Assembly: GCF_032190615.1 (NCBI RefSeq) | Contig: NZ_JAVLAT010000001.1 | Coordinates: 1,868,501 to 1,932,500, forward strand | DNA: 64,000 nucleotides | Reading direction: 5' to 3' | From: Brucella pseudogrignonensis | GTDB taxonomy: Bacteria; Pseudomonadota; Alphaproteobacteria; Rhizobiales; Rhizobiaceae | Part shown: piece by piece, positions 54,374 through 63,852 of the stretch | Layout: the number at the start of each line of letters is the position of its first letter | How positions within the stretch are numbered: the first letter of the stretch is position 1 | Program-made: the position numbers and the translations under genes | Notes under the pieces: generated by a model | Seen by the model: the letters and a program-made list of their open reading frames with translations, nothing else | What the model was told of the DNA's origin: nothing | Databases searched by the model: none

Positions 54374-54588
54374 GTCGTCCTCTCCGACGATTCTTAAATA
54401 AGCCCCCATATATGTAAACATGCCTTTCGTTAGAAGTTGCTGCAATAGCTTTTATATTGATTTAACTCTATTTTTCCCGCTAAATTTTATAACTGGCTAA
54501 ATTCGCAGGGTGGAATTGGCCTTTTTGTTTTATGCTTGAACAGTCTCTGTTATCCATCAACGTATTCCAAACGCAGTTGGGACCCTGC

Positions 54589-55377
54589 ATGAGAAAACTT
54601 CGCTACCAGCGCCGAGAGTCGCTTTCTGCAATATGGGCATTAAGATTTGGCTTATTTGCAGCTGTGCTGTCCGCGCTCGGTTTTCTTCTGCACAGGCTTG
54701 GGAAGATTGAAACACCGGAATTTGTTCTCATTGCTGGGCTTGGCAGTGCTCTCGCGATTTTCTCATTATTCTTTTCCGCAATAGGCTTGCGTAATCTCTG
54801 GGTAAACGGTGACAAAGGTGGAACGCGATCGTTCTGGGGGAGCGTCTTTTCGCTTCTGGTTCTGATGCCGCTCTGCTTTCTTGGCAGTCAATGGTATAGC
54901 TCGCCACCGCTTTACGACTTGACGACCAATTTTGAGACGCCGCCACAGTTTCCACCGACGATGCCCGCCCGCCTGCCACATATGAATATATTAACTGACA
55001 ATGTGCAGAGTGATATGTTGGCGCAGATGTCAGCCTATCCTGAATTAATCGGGCGCCGTTATGAGGCTGCACCGGATCGGGTGACCCAGGGCGTGGTAAA
55101 CACAATCAAATCCTTTGGCTGGACGCGGATAAGCCATGACACGCGTTTAAAGGAGCAGAATGCAACACGTTTTACAGCCGTTGCGCATAGCCCAATTCTC
55201 GGGTTGAAAAGTGATGTAGTTATCCGCCTGCTTGATGAAGGCGAGACTACCTATGTCGATATGCGCTCGGTCTCGCAGTATGGCGAGCGGGATATGGGCT
55301 TGAATGCTGCCTTTATTACCAGCTTCTTGTCTGCTCTTGAGGGTGAAGTGAACAAGGCGCCTGCTGACGCGGAATAA
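54589..55377 (+). CDS. DUF1499 membrane protein
   Basis: 262 residues. Three membrane helices lie near the N-terminus (about 14-35, 45-66 and 82-101), followed by a DUF1499 domain (about 135-250) with RYEAAPDRVTQGVVNTIKSFGW, RFTAVAHSPILGLKSDVVIRLLD and VDMRSVSQYGERDMGLNAAFITSFL. DUF1499 proteins are often envelope-associated; function is unknown. The ATG at 54589 (MRKLRYQRR) is chosen for its basic start just before the first helix. Its stop touches the stop of the convergent MBL gene. Confidence 0.82.
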   Translation: MRKLRYQRRESLSAIWALRFGLFAAVLSALGFLLHRLGKIETPEFVLIAGLGSALAIFSLFFSAIGLRNLWVNGDKGGTRSFWGSVFSLLVLMPLCFLGSQWYSSPPLYDLTTNFETPPQFPPTMPARLPHMNILTDNVQSDMLAQMSAYPELIGRRYEAAPDRVTQGVVNTIKSFGWTRISHDTRLKEQNATRFTAVAHSPILGLKSDVVIRLLDEGETTYVDMRSVSQYGERDMGLNAAFITSFLSALEGEVNKAPADAE

Positions 55378-56283
55378 TCATTGTGGCTGATAAATGCTGT
55401 TGAGTGATGGATGGCCATCTGTGGTGATCTCCCCGCGACTGACCAGATCCTCCAGATGCGCTAGAACAGAAAGTGCGGCTGCTTCATGCAGGCGCCGGTC
55501 AGTATCGCGATAAATCGCTTTGACCATGTCGTGAATGGTGCGATCACCCTGAACAATACGCTCCAATATCGCCCGCTCACGCATTTTCCGATGTGCGCGC
55601 AAACCACGCACGAAGGCTGCTGGCTTGGTGACAGCGCCGCCATGACCGGGCAGATATATGCTGTCATCGCGCTCCAGTAGCTTTTCTAGCGAAGTCATAT
55701 AATCGCTCATAGATCCATCGGGTGGTGCGATGATGGATGTTGCCCATGCCATCACATGATCGGCTGAAAAAAGAATGCCGGTGCCTTCAAGGCCAAAAGC
55801 CATGTGGTTAGCGGCATGCCCGGGCGTGTGTATGCCGCGAAGGCTCCAGCCATCGCCATCGATTTTCGCACCATCGGCGAGAGCAAGGTCGGGCGCAAAA
55901 TCAATATCGGCGCTCGCTTCCAGCATATTGATCTCGCCGCTGTAATAGGGGCGGGCAGGGCGATGCGGACCTTCGGCGACAACGAGCGCGCCCGTCTGTT
56001 CCTTCAATCGCTTTGCGAGAGGCGAGTGGTCGCGATGCGTGTGACTCACGAAGATATGACTGACAGGGCGACCGGCAATTGCCGCAAGCAATGCCTGATA
56101 ATGCGCTTCATCTTCTGGTCCAGGATCGATAACCGCCAGTGTATCGGTGCCTACAATGTAACTATTGGTGCCATGAAAGGTAAAGGCGCTGGGATTATTC
56201 GCGGTCAGCCGCAGCAGGCCTTTATTCACGGCAACCGGAGTCCCGTATTCAGGGGCAAAGCTGCCGTCAAAATCAAGCGCCAT
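55378..56283 (-). CDS. MBL-fold metallo-hydrolase, LACTB2-like
   Basis: 301 residues. Metal motif SHTHRDH near 81-87, GIHTPGHAANHM with its His, SADHVM with its Asp and PGHGGAV with the last His fit a binuclear zinc hydrolase. A helical C-terminal region (RERAILERIVQGDRTIHDMV, LHEAAALSVLAHLEDLVSRGEI) resembles the winged-helix end of LACTB2-type endoribonucleases. The substrate is unknown. Convergent with the DUF1499 gene without spacer. Confidence 0.87.
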   Translation of the reverse strand: MALDFDGSFAPEYGTPVAVNKGLLRLTANNPSAFTFHGTNSYIVGTDTLAVIDPGPEDEAHYQALLAAIAGRPVSHIFVSHTHRDHSPLAKRLKEQTGALVVAEGPHRPARPYYSGEINMLEASADIDFAPDLALADGAKIDGDGWSLRGIHTPGHAANHMAFGLEGTGILFSADHVMAWATSIIAPPDGSMSDYMTSLEKLLERDDSIYLPGHGGAVTKPAAFVRGLRAHRKMRERAILERIVQGDRTIHDMVKAIYRDTDRRLHEAAALSVLAHLEDLVSRGEITTDGHPSLNSIYQPQ

Positions 56284-56319
56284 GGATTAACCCGTTCTTC
56301 TTTGGTTTTATTGATTATA

Positions 56320-56420
56320 GCATTTCCAGCAAAGTGGGAACCGGTTTTGCGTCGGATAATGCGTAAAAACAAATAGTTACAGCGGTTCCAACGATCCAGT
56401 CTTAACTGGAACCGCTGTAA
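56320..56420. repeat. palindromic intergenic element with two hairpins
   Basis: Part one: GCATTTCCAGCAAAGTGGGAACCGG... to GGATAATGC (56320-56362), arms GCATT/AATGC. Part two: a 14-base perfect inverted repeat, TTACAGCGGTTCCA (56377-56390) and TGGAACCGCTGTAA (56407-56420). Part one differs from the AGAGCGC family elsewhere in the window, so it is a second repeat family. Confidence 0.75.
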
Positions 56421-56670
56421 GCGGCTTAGGACGAATATGGTCAGGCTTCAAATGATAATCTGGTGGAACGGTACGCACAGCGCCCATATTTGGGTTTAAA
56501 AAGGAGCGCGTTATTCAAGCGCCGATAGTCTCAAGCTATTGATGTGTTTTGAAGATCGGGCAGGTCACCCGGCCTTTTTCGTATCTTTGTTGAAACTGCT
56601 TCGCGATTGACAATGCGCGGCCTGTAAAGCTTTGTTATTTCAGATGCATCAAGGGTATCGGGAGGATTGC
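56421..56670. other. spacer before allA
   Basis: 250 bases between the repeat element and the allA start. It holds no supported gene. A short GC-rich stretch with CCCGGCCTTTTT near 56570-56580 may end a short transcript. It probably contains the allA promoter. Ribosome site GGGAGGATTGC ends just before the GTG start. Confidence 0.45.
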
Positions 56671-57192
56671 GTGAAGTTTGAAGTGCTTGAGGTTAAACCG
56701 CTTACGAAAGCCGGCTTTGCGCCTTTTGGAGATGTGATTGAGACGGAGGGCGCTGAGCTGCGTCTGATTAACAACGGCACTACAGAACGCTTTCACGATC
56801 TTGCTCATGTGGAAGCAGAAGGCACTGATGCACGCGTTCTTATCAATATTTTCCGGGGGCAGTCTTTTGCTGCACCGATTGATATTACTATGCTGGAACG
56901 CCATCCTTTTGGATCACAAGCTTTTGTCCCGTTGCATGGCAGATCGTTCCTGATCGTTGTGGCAGAGGATGATAATGGAAAGCCAGCAAAGCCGCAGGCG
57001 TTTCTTGCGCGCGGCGATCAGGGCGTGAATTACTGGCGCAATGTATGGCATCATCCGCTTGTTTCGCTGGAAGAGATATCAGATTTTCTGGTTGTGGACC
57101 GCGGAGGCAAGGAGGATAATCTTGAGGAGTATTTCTTTCCGGATTTAACATATCGGATTGAAACGATCCCGGTTCCTGCAACAGACATCTGA
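56671..57192 (+). CDS. allA: ureidoglycolate lyase
   Basis: 173 residues. Splits ureidoglycolate to glyoxylate and urea in allantoin breakdown. N-terminal [23 protein letters not shown], central [16 protein letters not shown] and [19 protein letters not shown], and C-terminal [18 protein letters not shown] match AllA. Start is GTG at 56671 with GGGAGGATT upstream; an earlier in-frame start has no such site. Eight bases before hiuH, with which it forms an allantoin/urate pair. Confidence 0.92.
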   Translation: MKFEVLEVKPLTKAGFAPFGDVIETEGAELRLINNGTTERFHDLAHVEAEGTDARVLINIFRGQSFAAPIDITMLERHPFGSQAFVPLHGRSFLIVVAEDDNGKPAKPQAFLARGDQGVNYWRNVWHHPLVSLEEISDFLVVDRGGKEDNLEEYFFPDLTYRIETIPVPATDI

Positions 57193-57200
57193 GGTGTGAC

Positions 57201-57557
57201 ATGGGTAAGCTATCCACACATGTTCTCGATACGGCCCATGGCAAGCCCGCGGCTGCGATGCGGCTTGAGCTTTATCGGTTGGGTTCTTTGGGAAAGACCG
57301 AGCTTATCAAGCGCACTGTAACCAATCTTGATGGCCGCACCGATGAGCTTTTACTGAGTGGAAGTGAAATGCGGGAAGGGACGTATGAGCTACACTTTCA
57401 TGTCGCTGAGTATTTTGAGGCGAACGGTGCAGACGTAGCTCATCCGCCATTTCTTGATTTGATCCCTATCCGCTTTTCAATCGCAGATGACGACGGCAAT
57501 TATCATGTGCCTTTACTGGTTAGTCCGTGGTCATACTCGACATATCGTGGGAGCTGA
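57201..57557 (+). CDS. hiuH: 5-hydroxyisourate hydrolase
   Basis: 118 residues, transthyretin-like fold. Hydrolyses 5-hydroxyisourate, the product of urate oxidase. The N-terminal [15 protein letters not shown], the internal [12 protein letters not shown] and the C-terminal YSTYRGS tetrapeptide are diagnostic. Urate oxidase and OHCU decarboxylase genes are not in the window. Ends before a terminator that carries the ribosome site of the next gene. Confidence 0.95.
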   Translation: MGKLSTHVLDTAHGKPAAAMRLELYRLGSLGKTELIKRTVTNLDGRTDELLLSGSEMREGTYELHFHVAEYFEANGADVAHPPFLDLIPIRFSIADDDGNYHVPLLVSPWSYSTYRGS

Positions 57558-57584
57558 CTTATCCCCGTCCGCATGAAAACAAGT

Positions 57585-57619
57585 AAGCTCTTCGCATCAT
57601 CACTGCGAGGAGCTTTTTT
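57585..57619 (+). terminator. terminator containing the next gene's ribosome site
   Basis: AAGCTCTTCGCA (57585-57596) pairs with TGCGAGGAGCTT (57604-57615), loop TCATCAC, then TTTTT. The 3' arm contains GAGGAG (57607-57612), spaced 7 bases before the ATG of the DUF2793 gene, so folding hides that site. Confidence 0.8.
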
Positions 57620-58459
57620 ATGGAAAAGACACCCAATCTAAAACTTCCCTACATCATGCCAAGCCAGGCGCAAAAGCATGTGACGCATAACGAGGCAATA
57701 CGTCTTCTTGATGCAATTGTTCATCTGAGTGTGAAGTCGCGTGTGCAAACGGGTGCACCCGTCACGCCTATATCAGGCGATCGTTATATCGTTGCTGCTT
57801 CTGCCACCGGAGCCTGGGCTGGCAAAGACAATATGATTGCATTTTTTGTTGATGGTGGTTGGTCGTATATTACTGGGGGTAAAGGCTGGCTTGCTTACGT
57901 CGAAGATGAAAGCAGCTTGCTGGTTTTTAACGGTGCGAGCTGGGAAAATGCCACTGGCTCTGTTCCTGACAATCTGTCTCTATCAATGCTGGGCATTCAT
58001 GCAACAGCTGATACTATTAATCGTTTCACCATTTCGTCTGAAGCCAGCCTCTTTAACAATGCGGGTGCTGGTCATCAGGTGAAAGTCAATAAAAATGCCT
58101 CCGCAAATACCGCGAGCCTCTTGTTTCAGTCTGGCTGGACAGGTCATGCAGAAATGGGTCTGAATGGTGATAATAATTTCAGCGTAAAAGTTGGCGACGA
58201 CGCAGGAAACTGGCGTGAGGCGATGAAAATAGACAGATCGTCAGGAAATGTAGCCGTGGGTCAAATCTGGCCGGAAACAAGACTACATGTTGATGGGCCA
58301 ATTCGCCCTGCATCATATCCTGTAGCAAGTCTTCCTTCGGCAAGCGCGAATGGGCAGGGCGCCCTTATATATGTGAACAATGCTTCGGGAGGTGCAAAAC
58401 TTGCTTATTCAGACGGGGCCATATGGCGTGCTGTATCAACAGGCGCCGCGATTTCCTGA
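57620..58459 (+). CDS. DUF2793 phage-type protein
   Basis: 279 residues. The N-terminal half (TPNLKLPYIMPSQAQKHVTHNEAIRLLDAIVHLSV, GDRYIVAASATGAWAGKDNMIAFF, WLAYVEDESSLLVFNG) is the DUF2793 signature, found in tail-fibre-related proteins of phages and gene-transfer agents. The C-terminal half is low-complexity, Gly/Ser/Asn-rich (SSEASLFNNAGAGHQVKVNK), as in tail fibres. No other phage gene is near, so it is a single relic or an accessory gene. Its ribosome site lies in the hairpin of the terminator. Confidence 0.82.
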   Translation: MEKTPNLKLPYIMPSQAQKHVTHNEAIRLLDAIVHLSVKSRVQTGAPVTPISGDRYIVAASATGAWAGKDNMIAFFVDGGWSYITGGKGWLAYVEDESSLLVFNGASWENATGSVPDNLSLSMLGIHATADTINRFTISSEASLFNNAGAGHQVKVNKNASANTASLLFQSGWTGHAEMGLNGDNNFSVKVGDDAGNWREAMKIDRSSGNVAVGQIWPETRLHVDGPIRPASYPVASLPSASANGQGALIYVNNASGGAKLAYSDGAIWRAVSTGAAIS

Positions 58460-58482
58460 ACAATAATACGTGCTGGCTTAGG

Positions 58483-58506
58483 GACAGACCTAAATTGAGG
58501 TCTGTC
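58483..58506 (+). terminator. hairpin after the DUF2793 gene
   Basis: GACAGACCT (58483-58491) pairs with AGGTCTGTC (58498-58506), loop AAATTG. It is about 25 bases after the stop and before the convergent AraC gene; no long T run. Confidence 0.6.
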
Positions 58507-58568
58507 TCATTGCCGCTTATAGTTGTCTGTTGAAATAATGGTGCTTGACGAAAATCATTTGTATTACT

Positions 58569-59729
58569 TCAACGCGCATTTTTTTTGGACTGATATTTAT
58601 TGTCTTGTATGCGTCGGTTGGGTTGTATTGTATGTGTTCTATGATTTTCTGACCGCATGGGTTGCGTTGAAAGCCGACCATGCAATGTTAGCGCTGCATT
58701 TTTAGTTGTCGCTGCATCTATTTTCAACGCTTCTAACTCTTTTGGATTGGTGCCAAACCGAGATTTAAATGCTTTTGCAAATTGCGTACCTGTGCGGAAC
58801 CCGCATTTATAAGCGATCTCTTTCAGAGAAAACGGTTTGTCTTTGCGATCAATGAGAAATCTATAAGCGTGATCCAGTCTTTTATCACGAATTAGCTTTG
58901 CAATACCTCCATCTGATTCAAAGGTGCGATAGAGGTGCGAACGCGATACCCGGAATCGCTGTTGAATCATCCGCGGGCTCATGTCAGGATTTGTGATGTG
59001 ATCATCTATATACCCCAGAATTCGACTGCGGATTGGGAAGCCAATAGGGTCACGTTTATGATTTTCGGTTAAAGCATTAATGCCAGATGCTAGGAGTAAC
59101 AGCATTGCATTTTTCACAGCAAGCTGTTCGGTAGGTGAAAGCTTATCGGTTACATCTTTTAGTCTAGAGAGATAATCGAAAAGCAGTTTTGTCGTGGCAT
59201 TTTTTGCTTCGAGAACAGTGCCGTGGAGATCACGCCAGCCGACTAATTTTTCAAGTTCATGCCGGGGGATGATGATTGTTATCCGGTTTCCTGCTTCAGT
59301 GAAACCAGATACGATTTGAGACAGATCAAAGATCAGAATATCGCCCGGTTTCGCAAAGACTTTATTGCCATTGAAGTTCCCCCTAAGCGTACCACCCAAC
59401 ATGACGTGAAGTACGTAATGATTGAAACCGCCCTGGGCGATGATATTTGTTGTTCGCTCACAATATTGCTCTTGGAACGATGACATCCCAACCAACAGGG
59501 TATCAATGACGTGTGACTTTGGGGTTGTTGGTTGCTCTGTTAAGGGAAGGTCTCTTGAGGATCTGTCTTTATAAAAAACTTGCAGTGCGTTCTGCCAGAG
59601 AGCTTCACGCGCTTCTGGGTCCATCAAATCCGTCGACAAAAACAGTTCTTCCTGTATTGCGCTATAATCGCAGTTTGATGAAGGCATTGTAGATATGGGC
59701 TCGGTTTGAAATGGAATCATGCTTTGCAT
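58569..59729 (-). CDS. AraC-family transcriptional regulator
   Basis: 386 residues. The N-terminal effector domain (about 90-225) contains the cupin-like stretch NHYVLHVMLGGTLRGNFNGNKVFAKPGDILIFDLSQIV. The C-terminal AraC HTH has both helices: MIQQRFRVSRSHLYRTFES and LKEIAYKCGFRTGTQFAKAFKSRFGTNPKEL. A polar tail of about 50 residues (DAATTKNAALTLHGRLSTQPMRSE and on) follows the HTH and is unusual. Start ATG at 59729 (an alternative ATG lies three codons in). It is upstream of an AT-rich spacer and betB, but nothing shows a link to the bet genes. Confidence 0.85.
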   Translation of the reverse strand: MQSMIPFQTEPISTMPSSNCDYSAIQEELFLSTDLMDPEAREALWQNALQVFYKDRSSRDLPLTEQPTTPKSHVIDTLLVGMSSFQEQYCERTTNIIAQGGFNHYVLHVMLGGTLRGNFNGNKVFAKPGDILIFDLSQIVSGFTEAGNRITIIIPRHELEKLVGWRDLHGTVLEAKNATTKLLFDYLSRLKDVTDKLSPTEQLAVKNAMLLLLASGINALTENHKRDPIGFPIRSRILGYIDDHITNPDMSPRMIQQRFRVSRSHLYRTFESDGGIAKLIRDKRLDHAYRFLIDRKDKPFSLKEIAYKCGFRTGTQFAKAFKSRFGTNPKELEALKIDAATTKNAALTLHGRLSTQPMRSENHRTHTIQPNRRIQDNKYQSKKNAR

Positions 59730-59968
59730 GTATTCTTACGGTTAATGTGGCCGATTAAAATACAAATAATTATAATTCAAATAATATTATTAGAAATATT
59801 TAGTTTTAGTTATTTATTTTCAATAAATACATAATATAAATTAGTAAAGTTTAATTAAGGTAAGCCTATTTTAGCAAATTTTATTTGTTAAACATAAGTA
59901 CACCCAAAGTTTGCATTATAATTTACAAAACTTTGGGTGTATATAGAATTTAAACTATAATTACTATT
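59730..59968. other. very AT-rich spacer with a perfect hairpin
   Basis: 239 bases, almost wholly A and T. It holds TACACCCAAAGTTT (59899-59912) paired with AAACTTTGGGTGTA (59928-59941), a 14-base stem whose A/T ends could stop transcripts from either side, including the betB transcript. The rest must hold the promoter of the AraC gene. No gene is visible. Confidence 0.7.
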
Positions 59969-61432
59969 CTAGTATGGACTGTCTACCTTGCCCATTTCGA
60001 CATAGACAGTTTTTATCTGGCTATAGTGGGTGAGGGCAGCGATGCCGTTTTCTCGACCAATGCCCGACTGCTTGTAGCCACCAAATGGCACTTCAACGGG
60101 TGTTAAATTGTAAGCATTGATCCAGCAGGTTCCTGCCTTGATCTGGTTGATGACACGATGGCCGCGCGCGATATCGGCGGTGAACACCCCGGCAGCCAGC
60201 CCGAACTCGGTATCGTTGGCGCGCGCAATCACTTCGTTCTCGTCCGAGAATTCCAGAATACTCATCACCGGCCCGAAGATTTCCTCGCGGGCAATTGTCA
60301 TGTTATCGGTGACATTGGTGAAGATGGTAGGCTCGATAAAGCAGCCCTTATCAAAGCCCTGAAGCTTCGGAATGCCACCGCCGCAAGCAAGTGTTGCGCC
60401 TTCGGCCTTGCCTTTTTCAATATAAGACAGAACTTTGTCGCGCTGCGCTCCATTAATGAGTGGCCCCATCTGGGTGGCTTCATCCAGCGGATCACCAATG
60501 CGGATTTTACGTGTGCGCTCAATCAGGCGCTCAACAAATGTCTCGCGAACATTATTGTGAACAAAAACGCGCGTACCATTCGAGCAGACCTGACCGGTCG
60601 AATAGAAATTGCCGAGCATTGCACCGCCAATGGCGCTATCGAGATCAGCATCATCAAAGACGATGATGGGCGACTTGCCGCCAAGTTCCATTGTGACGTG
60701 CTTAAGGTGTTCACCCGCTTGCGACATGATCCGCTTGCCGGTGGGCACTGAACCTGTGAGCGAAACCTTCGCCGTCAGACGATGATTAACGAGCGCTGCA
60801 CCCACCTCGCCAAAACCCTGAACGACGTTAAACAACCCATCGGGAAGTCCAGCCTCCTTATAGGCTTCTGCAAGTGCTAATGCTGAAAGCGGCGTGTTTT
60901 CAGACGGCTTGAAGATAAACGCATTCCCCATGGCGAGTGCCGGGGCGGATTTCCATGCCGCGATCTGGATCGGGTAATTCCATGCGCCGATGCCGACGCA
61001 GATGCCGAGCGCTTCGCGGCGCGTATAGGCGAACGAACCGCCAAGCTCTACGAATTCGCCATTGAAACCAGAGATTACGCCGCCGAAAAATTCGAGTGCA
61101 TCGGCTGCGGATGCGGCATCTGCGACTAGTGTTTCCTGTAGCGCCTTGCCTGTATCAAGTGTTTCGAGCTTAGAAAGCTTCTTGTTCTTCTCACGCAAGA
61201 TTTCGGCAGTACGGCGCAGTATTCGACCGCGTTCCACCGGCTTGAGCGCTGCCCATTCGCCTTGTGCCTTCAGTGCCGCAGCATAGGCGCTCTCGATCAC
61301 GTCTGGTGTGGCCGAGTAAAGCTTGGCAATTTCTTCGCCTGTCGCCGGGTAGATCACTGGAAGCGGTTTGCCAGCTTTGTCTTCTACAAATGCGCCGCCG
61401 ATGAAATGCGAGGCTTTGGGTTGGACTTTCAT
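59969..61432 (-). CDS. betB: betaine aldehyde dehydrogenase
   Basis: Oxidises betaine aldehyde to glycine betaine. 487 residues, ALDH fold. Cofactor loop [11 protein letters not shown], catalytic Glu in MELGGKSPI near 249 and Cys in [12 protein letters not shown] near 283; the motif NPYIP-like [19 protein letters not shown] is normal. It follows betA by 20 bases in the betI-betA-betB order of the minus strand. Ribosome site is AGGAAAA. Used for osmoprotection and choline use. Confidence 0.95.
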   Translation of the reverse strand: MKVQPKASHFIGGAFVEDKAGKPLPVIYPATGEEIAKLYSATPDVIESAYAAALKAQGEWAALKPVERGRILRRTAEILREKNKKLSKLETLDTGKALQETLVADAASAADALEFFGGVISGFNGEFVELGGSFAYTRREALGICVGIGAWNYPIQIAAWKSAPALAMGNAFIFKPSENTPLSALALAEAYKEAGLPDGLFNVVQGFGEVGAALVNHRLTAKVSLTGSVPTGKRIMSQAGEHLKHVTMELGGKSPIIVFDDADLDSAIGGAMLGNFYSTGQVCSNGTRVFVHNNVRETFVERLIERTRKIRIGDPLDEATQMGPLINGAQRDKVLSYIEKGKAEGATLACGGGIPKLQGFDKGCFIEPTIFTNVTDNMTIAREEIFGPVMSILEFSDENEVIARANDTEFGLAAGVFTADIARGHRVINQIKAGTCWINAYNLTPVEVPFGGYKQSGIGRENGIAALTHYSQIKTVYVEMGKVDSPY

Positions 61433-61452
61433 TTTATTTTCCTCGTAATTTA

Positions 61453-63102
61453 TTAGCGGTCAGAAATTTCCCAGCGCGGGTTGATCCATGGTTCCTGATT
61501 GGATCGCGCAAGTGGAGTCCGGCCCAGAATATGATCAGAGGCCTTCTCACCAGTCATGATCGATGGGCCGTTGAGGTTGCCATTGGTTATACGCGGGAAG
61601 ATTGACGAATCCGCGACCCGCAATCCCTCCACGCCAATAACACGACATTCCGGGTCAACAACCGCCATAGGATCGTCAACCGACCCCATTTTACAGGTTC
61701 CGCAAGGATGGAAAGCGCTTTCCACATGTTCACGAAGGAAATCATCGATTTCATCATCTGACTGCACATTCGCGCCGGGCTGGATTTCAGAACCGCGATA
61801 GGCAGCAAATGCTTCTTGTCCAAAAATTTCGCGGGTCAGCCGCACGCAATGACGGAAATCGGCCCAATCATCCTCATGCGACATGTAATTGAACTGTATG
61901 ACAGGCTTTTCGCGTGGATTGGCCGAGCGTAAAGTAACGCTGCCCCGGGACTTTGACCGCATTGGCCCGACATGCGCCTGAAAACCGTGTGACTGTGCCG
62001 CTGCCTTGCCGTCGTACCGGATTGCTACCGGCAGGAAGTGATATTGAATGTCTGGATATTCGACGCCCGCTTTTGAACGCACGAAGGCGGCCGATTCAAA
62101 ATGATTTGTTGCGCCGTCGCCGGTTTTAAAAAACAGCCATTCCGCGCCAATGCGGGCTTTCGAAAACATGTTGAGTTTGGAATAGAGCGTGATCGGCTGC
62201 GTGCATTCTTGCTGGATATAAACTTCCAGATGGTCCTGCAGATTTTGCCCGACACCGGGGCGGTCGGCCACGACCTCAATGCCGTGTTCTTTCAGCTGCG
62301 CAGCCGGGCCAATGCCTGAAAGCATCAGCAGCTTTGGTGAATTGATGGAGGATGCAGCGATGATGACTTCGCGACGTGCGCGGATGGTCGAGAAACTGCG
62401 ACCCGCTTCGATTTCAACGCCGACTGCGCGCTTGCCTTCCATCACGATCTTGCGCGCTAAGCCTTTGACGAGCTTCACATTGGGTCGCTTGAGGGCTGGT
62501 TTCAGATAGGCATTGGCCGCAGACCATCGACGTCCATTATGGATCGTCTGCTCCATCGGGCCAAAACCTTCCTGCTTCTCGCCGTTATAATCGTCGGTGA
62601 CCTCGAATCCCGCTTGATTTCCGGCATCGACGAAGGCTTTGAACAGCGGATTGTCGCGGCGACCGCGCTGCACATGCAGCGGACCATTGGTGCCGCGCCA
62701 GCCTTCCTGTCCGCCGTGCGAATTTTCCATCCGCTTGAAGTAGGGCAATACGTCCGCATAAGACCAGCCGCGTGCACCACTTTCCGACCAGTGATCATAA
62801 TCGCGCGCATGACCGCGCACATAAACCATGCCGTTGATGGACGATGATCCGCCGACCACCTTACCGCGTGGTGTAACCAGACTGCGACCGCCGATATGCG
62901 GCTCAGGTTCCGTCGAAAAGCCCCAGTCATAGGTTTCCATATTCATGGGGAAGGAAAGGGCGGCAGGCATCTGGATGAGCGGGCCGATATCCGGGCCACC
63001 ATATTCGATGACAATCACCGAGTGTCTGCCATCTTCTGACAGCCGATAGGCCATAGCCGAACCGGCCGAGCCGGAGCCGATAATAACGAAATCCGCTTCC
63101 AT
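61453..63102 (-). CDS. betA: choline dehydrogenase
   Basis: Oxidises choline to betaine aldehyde with FAD, membrane-associated. 549 residues, GMC oxidoreductase. FAD loop [16 protein letters not shown] at the N-terminus, [22 protein letters not shown] near 80-100, and the C-terminal active-site HPCGTCKMG near residue 470 with later [17 protein letters not shown]. It starts 2 bases after the betI stop, so the two are co-translated. No betC or transporter is in the window. Confidence 0.96.
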   Translation of the reverse strand: MEADFVIIGSGSAGSAMAYRLSEDGRHSVIVIEYGGPDIGPLIQMPAALSFPMNMETYDWGFSTEPEPHIGGRSLVTPRGKVVGGSSSINGMVYVRGHARDYDHWSESGARGWSYADVLPYFKRMENSHGGQEGWRGTNGPLHVQRGRRDNPLFKAFVDAGNQAGFEVTDDYNGEKQEGFGPMEQTIHNGRRWSAANAYLKPALKRPNVKLVKGLARKIVMEGKRAVGVEIEAGRSFSTIRARREVIIAASSINSPKLLMLSGIGPAAQLKEHGIEVVADRPGVGQNLQDHLEVYIQQECTQPITLYSKLNMFSKARIGAEWLFFKTGDGATNHFESAAFVRSKAGVEYPDIQYHFLPVAIRYDGKAAAQSHGFQAHVGPMRSKSRGSVTLRSANPREKPVIQFNYMSHEDDWADFRHCVRLTREIFGQEAFAAYRGSEIQPGANVQSDDEIDDFLREHVESAFHPCGTCKMGSVDDPMAVVDPECRVIGVEGLRVADSSIFPRITNGNLNGPSIMTGEKASDHILGRTPLARSNQEPWINPRWEISDR

Positions 63103-63104
63103 CT

Positions 63105-63689
63105 TTATCTCTCCGCCGAAAGCTGAACAGCGATGTAATCTTCAATAAGCGCAATCGCCGATGCGGCATCAGGCGCGTCTGCACCAAGCGCGTGACGGAT
63201 GTAAAGCCCGTCAATCATCGCACCTGCACCCTCAGCAATACGGCTGGCGCGCTCGTGGGTGGTCAGCTGCTCCAGTGCATAGACGAAATTTGAATGGAGT
63301 CGGCGCGCATAAATGCGCAAAAGGCGCTTCGTATCTTCGGATTGCTGCGCATGAACATAGAAGGTCAGCCAGGCGGCAATCGTTTCCTGCGCAAACTGCG
63401 AGGCTGAAAAATTGACTGCGATAATAGCCGCAATGCGTTCGTGCGGCGTCTCTGTAAGCTTGATGGCCGCGTTTAAGTCGTGCCCCAGCTCACGCAGCAA
63501 ATGGCGCATTGTGGCCAGGATCAGCTTGTCTTTGCCACCAAAATAATGATGCGCAAGCGCAGGCGAAACGCCTGCTTCATGGGCAATTTGCGCAACTGTG
63601 ACATCAAGCGAACCACGTTGGCCGATTGTTTTGATCGTCGCATCGATAAGCTCGCGCCGCCGCTGAGGCTCCATCCCGATTTTGGGCAT
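63105..63689 (-). CDS. betI: transcriptional repressor BetI
   Basis: 194 residues, TetR family; represses the bet genes and is released by choline. N-terminal [26 protein letters not shown] with [27 protein letters not shown] and a helical effector domain. ATG 63689 matches the family N-terminus (MPKxGMxPxRR) and has GGA 8 bases upstream; an ATG two codons earlier is too close to it. First gene of betI-betA-betB. A palindromic operator covers the promoter. Confidence 0.95.
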   Translation of the reverse strand: MPKIGMEPQRRRELIDATIKTIGQRGSLDVTVAQIAHEAGVSPALAHHYFGGKDKLILATMRHLLRELGHDLNAAIKLTETPHERIAAIIAVNFSASQFAQETIAAWLTFYVHAQQSEDTKRLLRIYARRLHSNFVYALEQLTTHERASRIAEGAGAMIDGLYIRHALGADAPDAASAIALIEDYIAVQLSAER

Positions 63690-63722
63690 AATCATTATCC
63701 GCGTTGAGGTTTATTGAGTTCA

Positions 63723-63751
63723 ATTTTATCTTTGATTGACTGATCAATCAA
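63723..63751 (-). promoter_or_regulatory. bet promoter with overlapping BetI operator
   Basis: On the minus strand, TTGATT (63751-63746), a 17-base spacer and TAAAAT (63728-63723) form a sigma-70 promoter. The operator TTGATTGA-CTGA-TCAATCAA (63732-63751, read on +) has perfect 8-base arms and covers the -35 and spacer. This arrangement fits self-repression by BetI. Confidence 0.7.
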
Positions 63752-63852
63752 TAAAAAATCTGAGGATGCTTCAATGACAGATTAAGCGTCTCTTGGAGCG
63801 TCTTCAAACTTGTGGGCTTGCGAGGAATGGCTGCTCTGCATACATTCAGATC

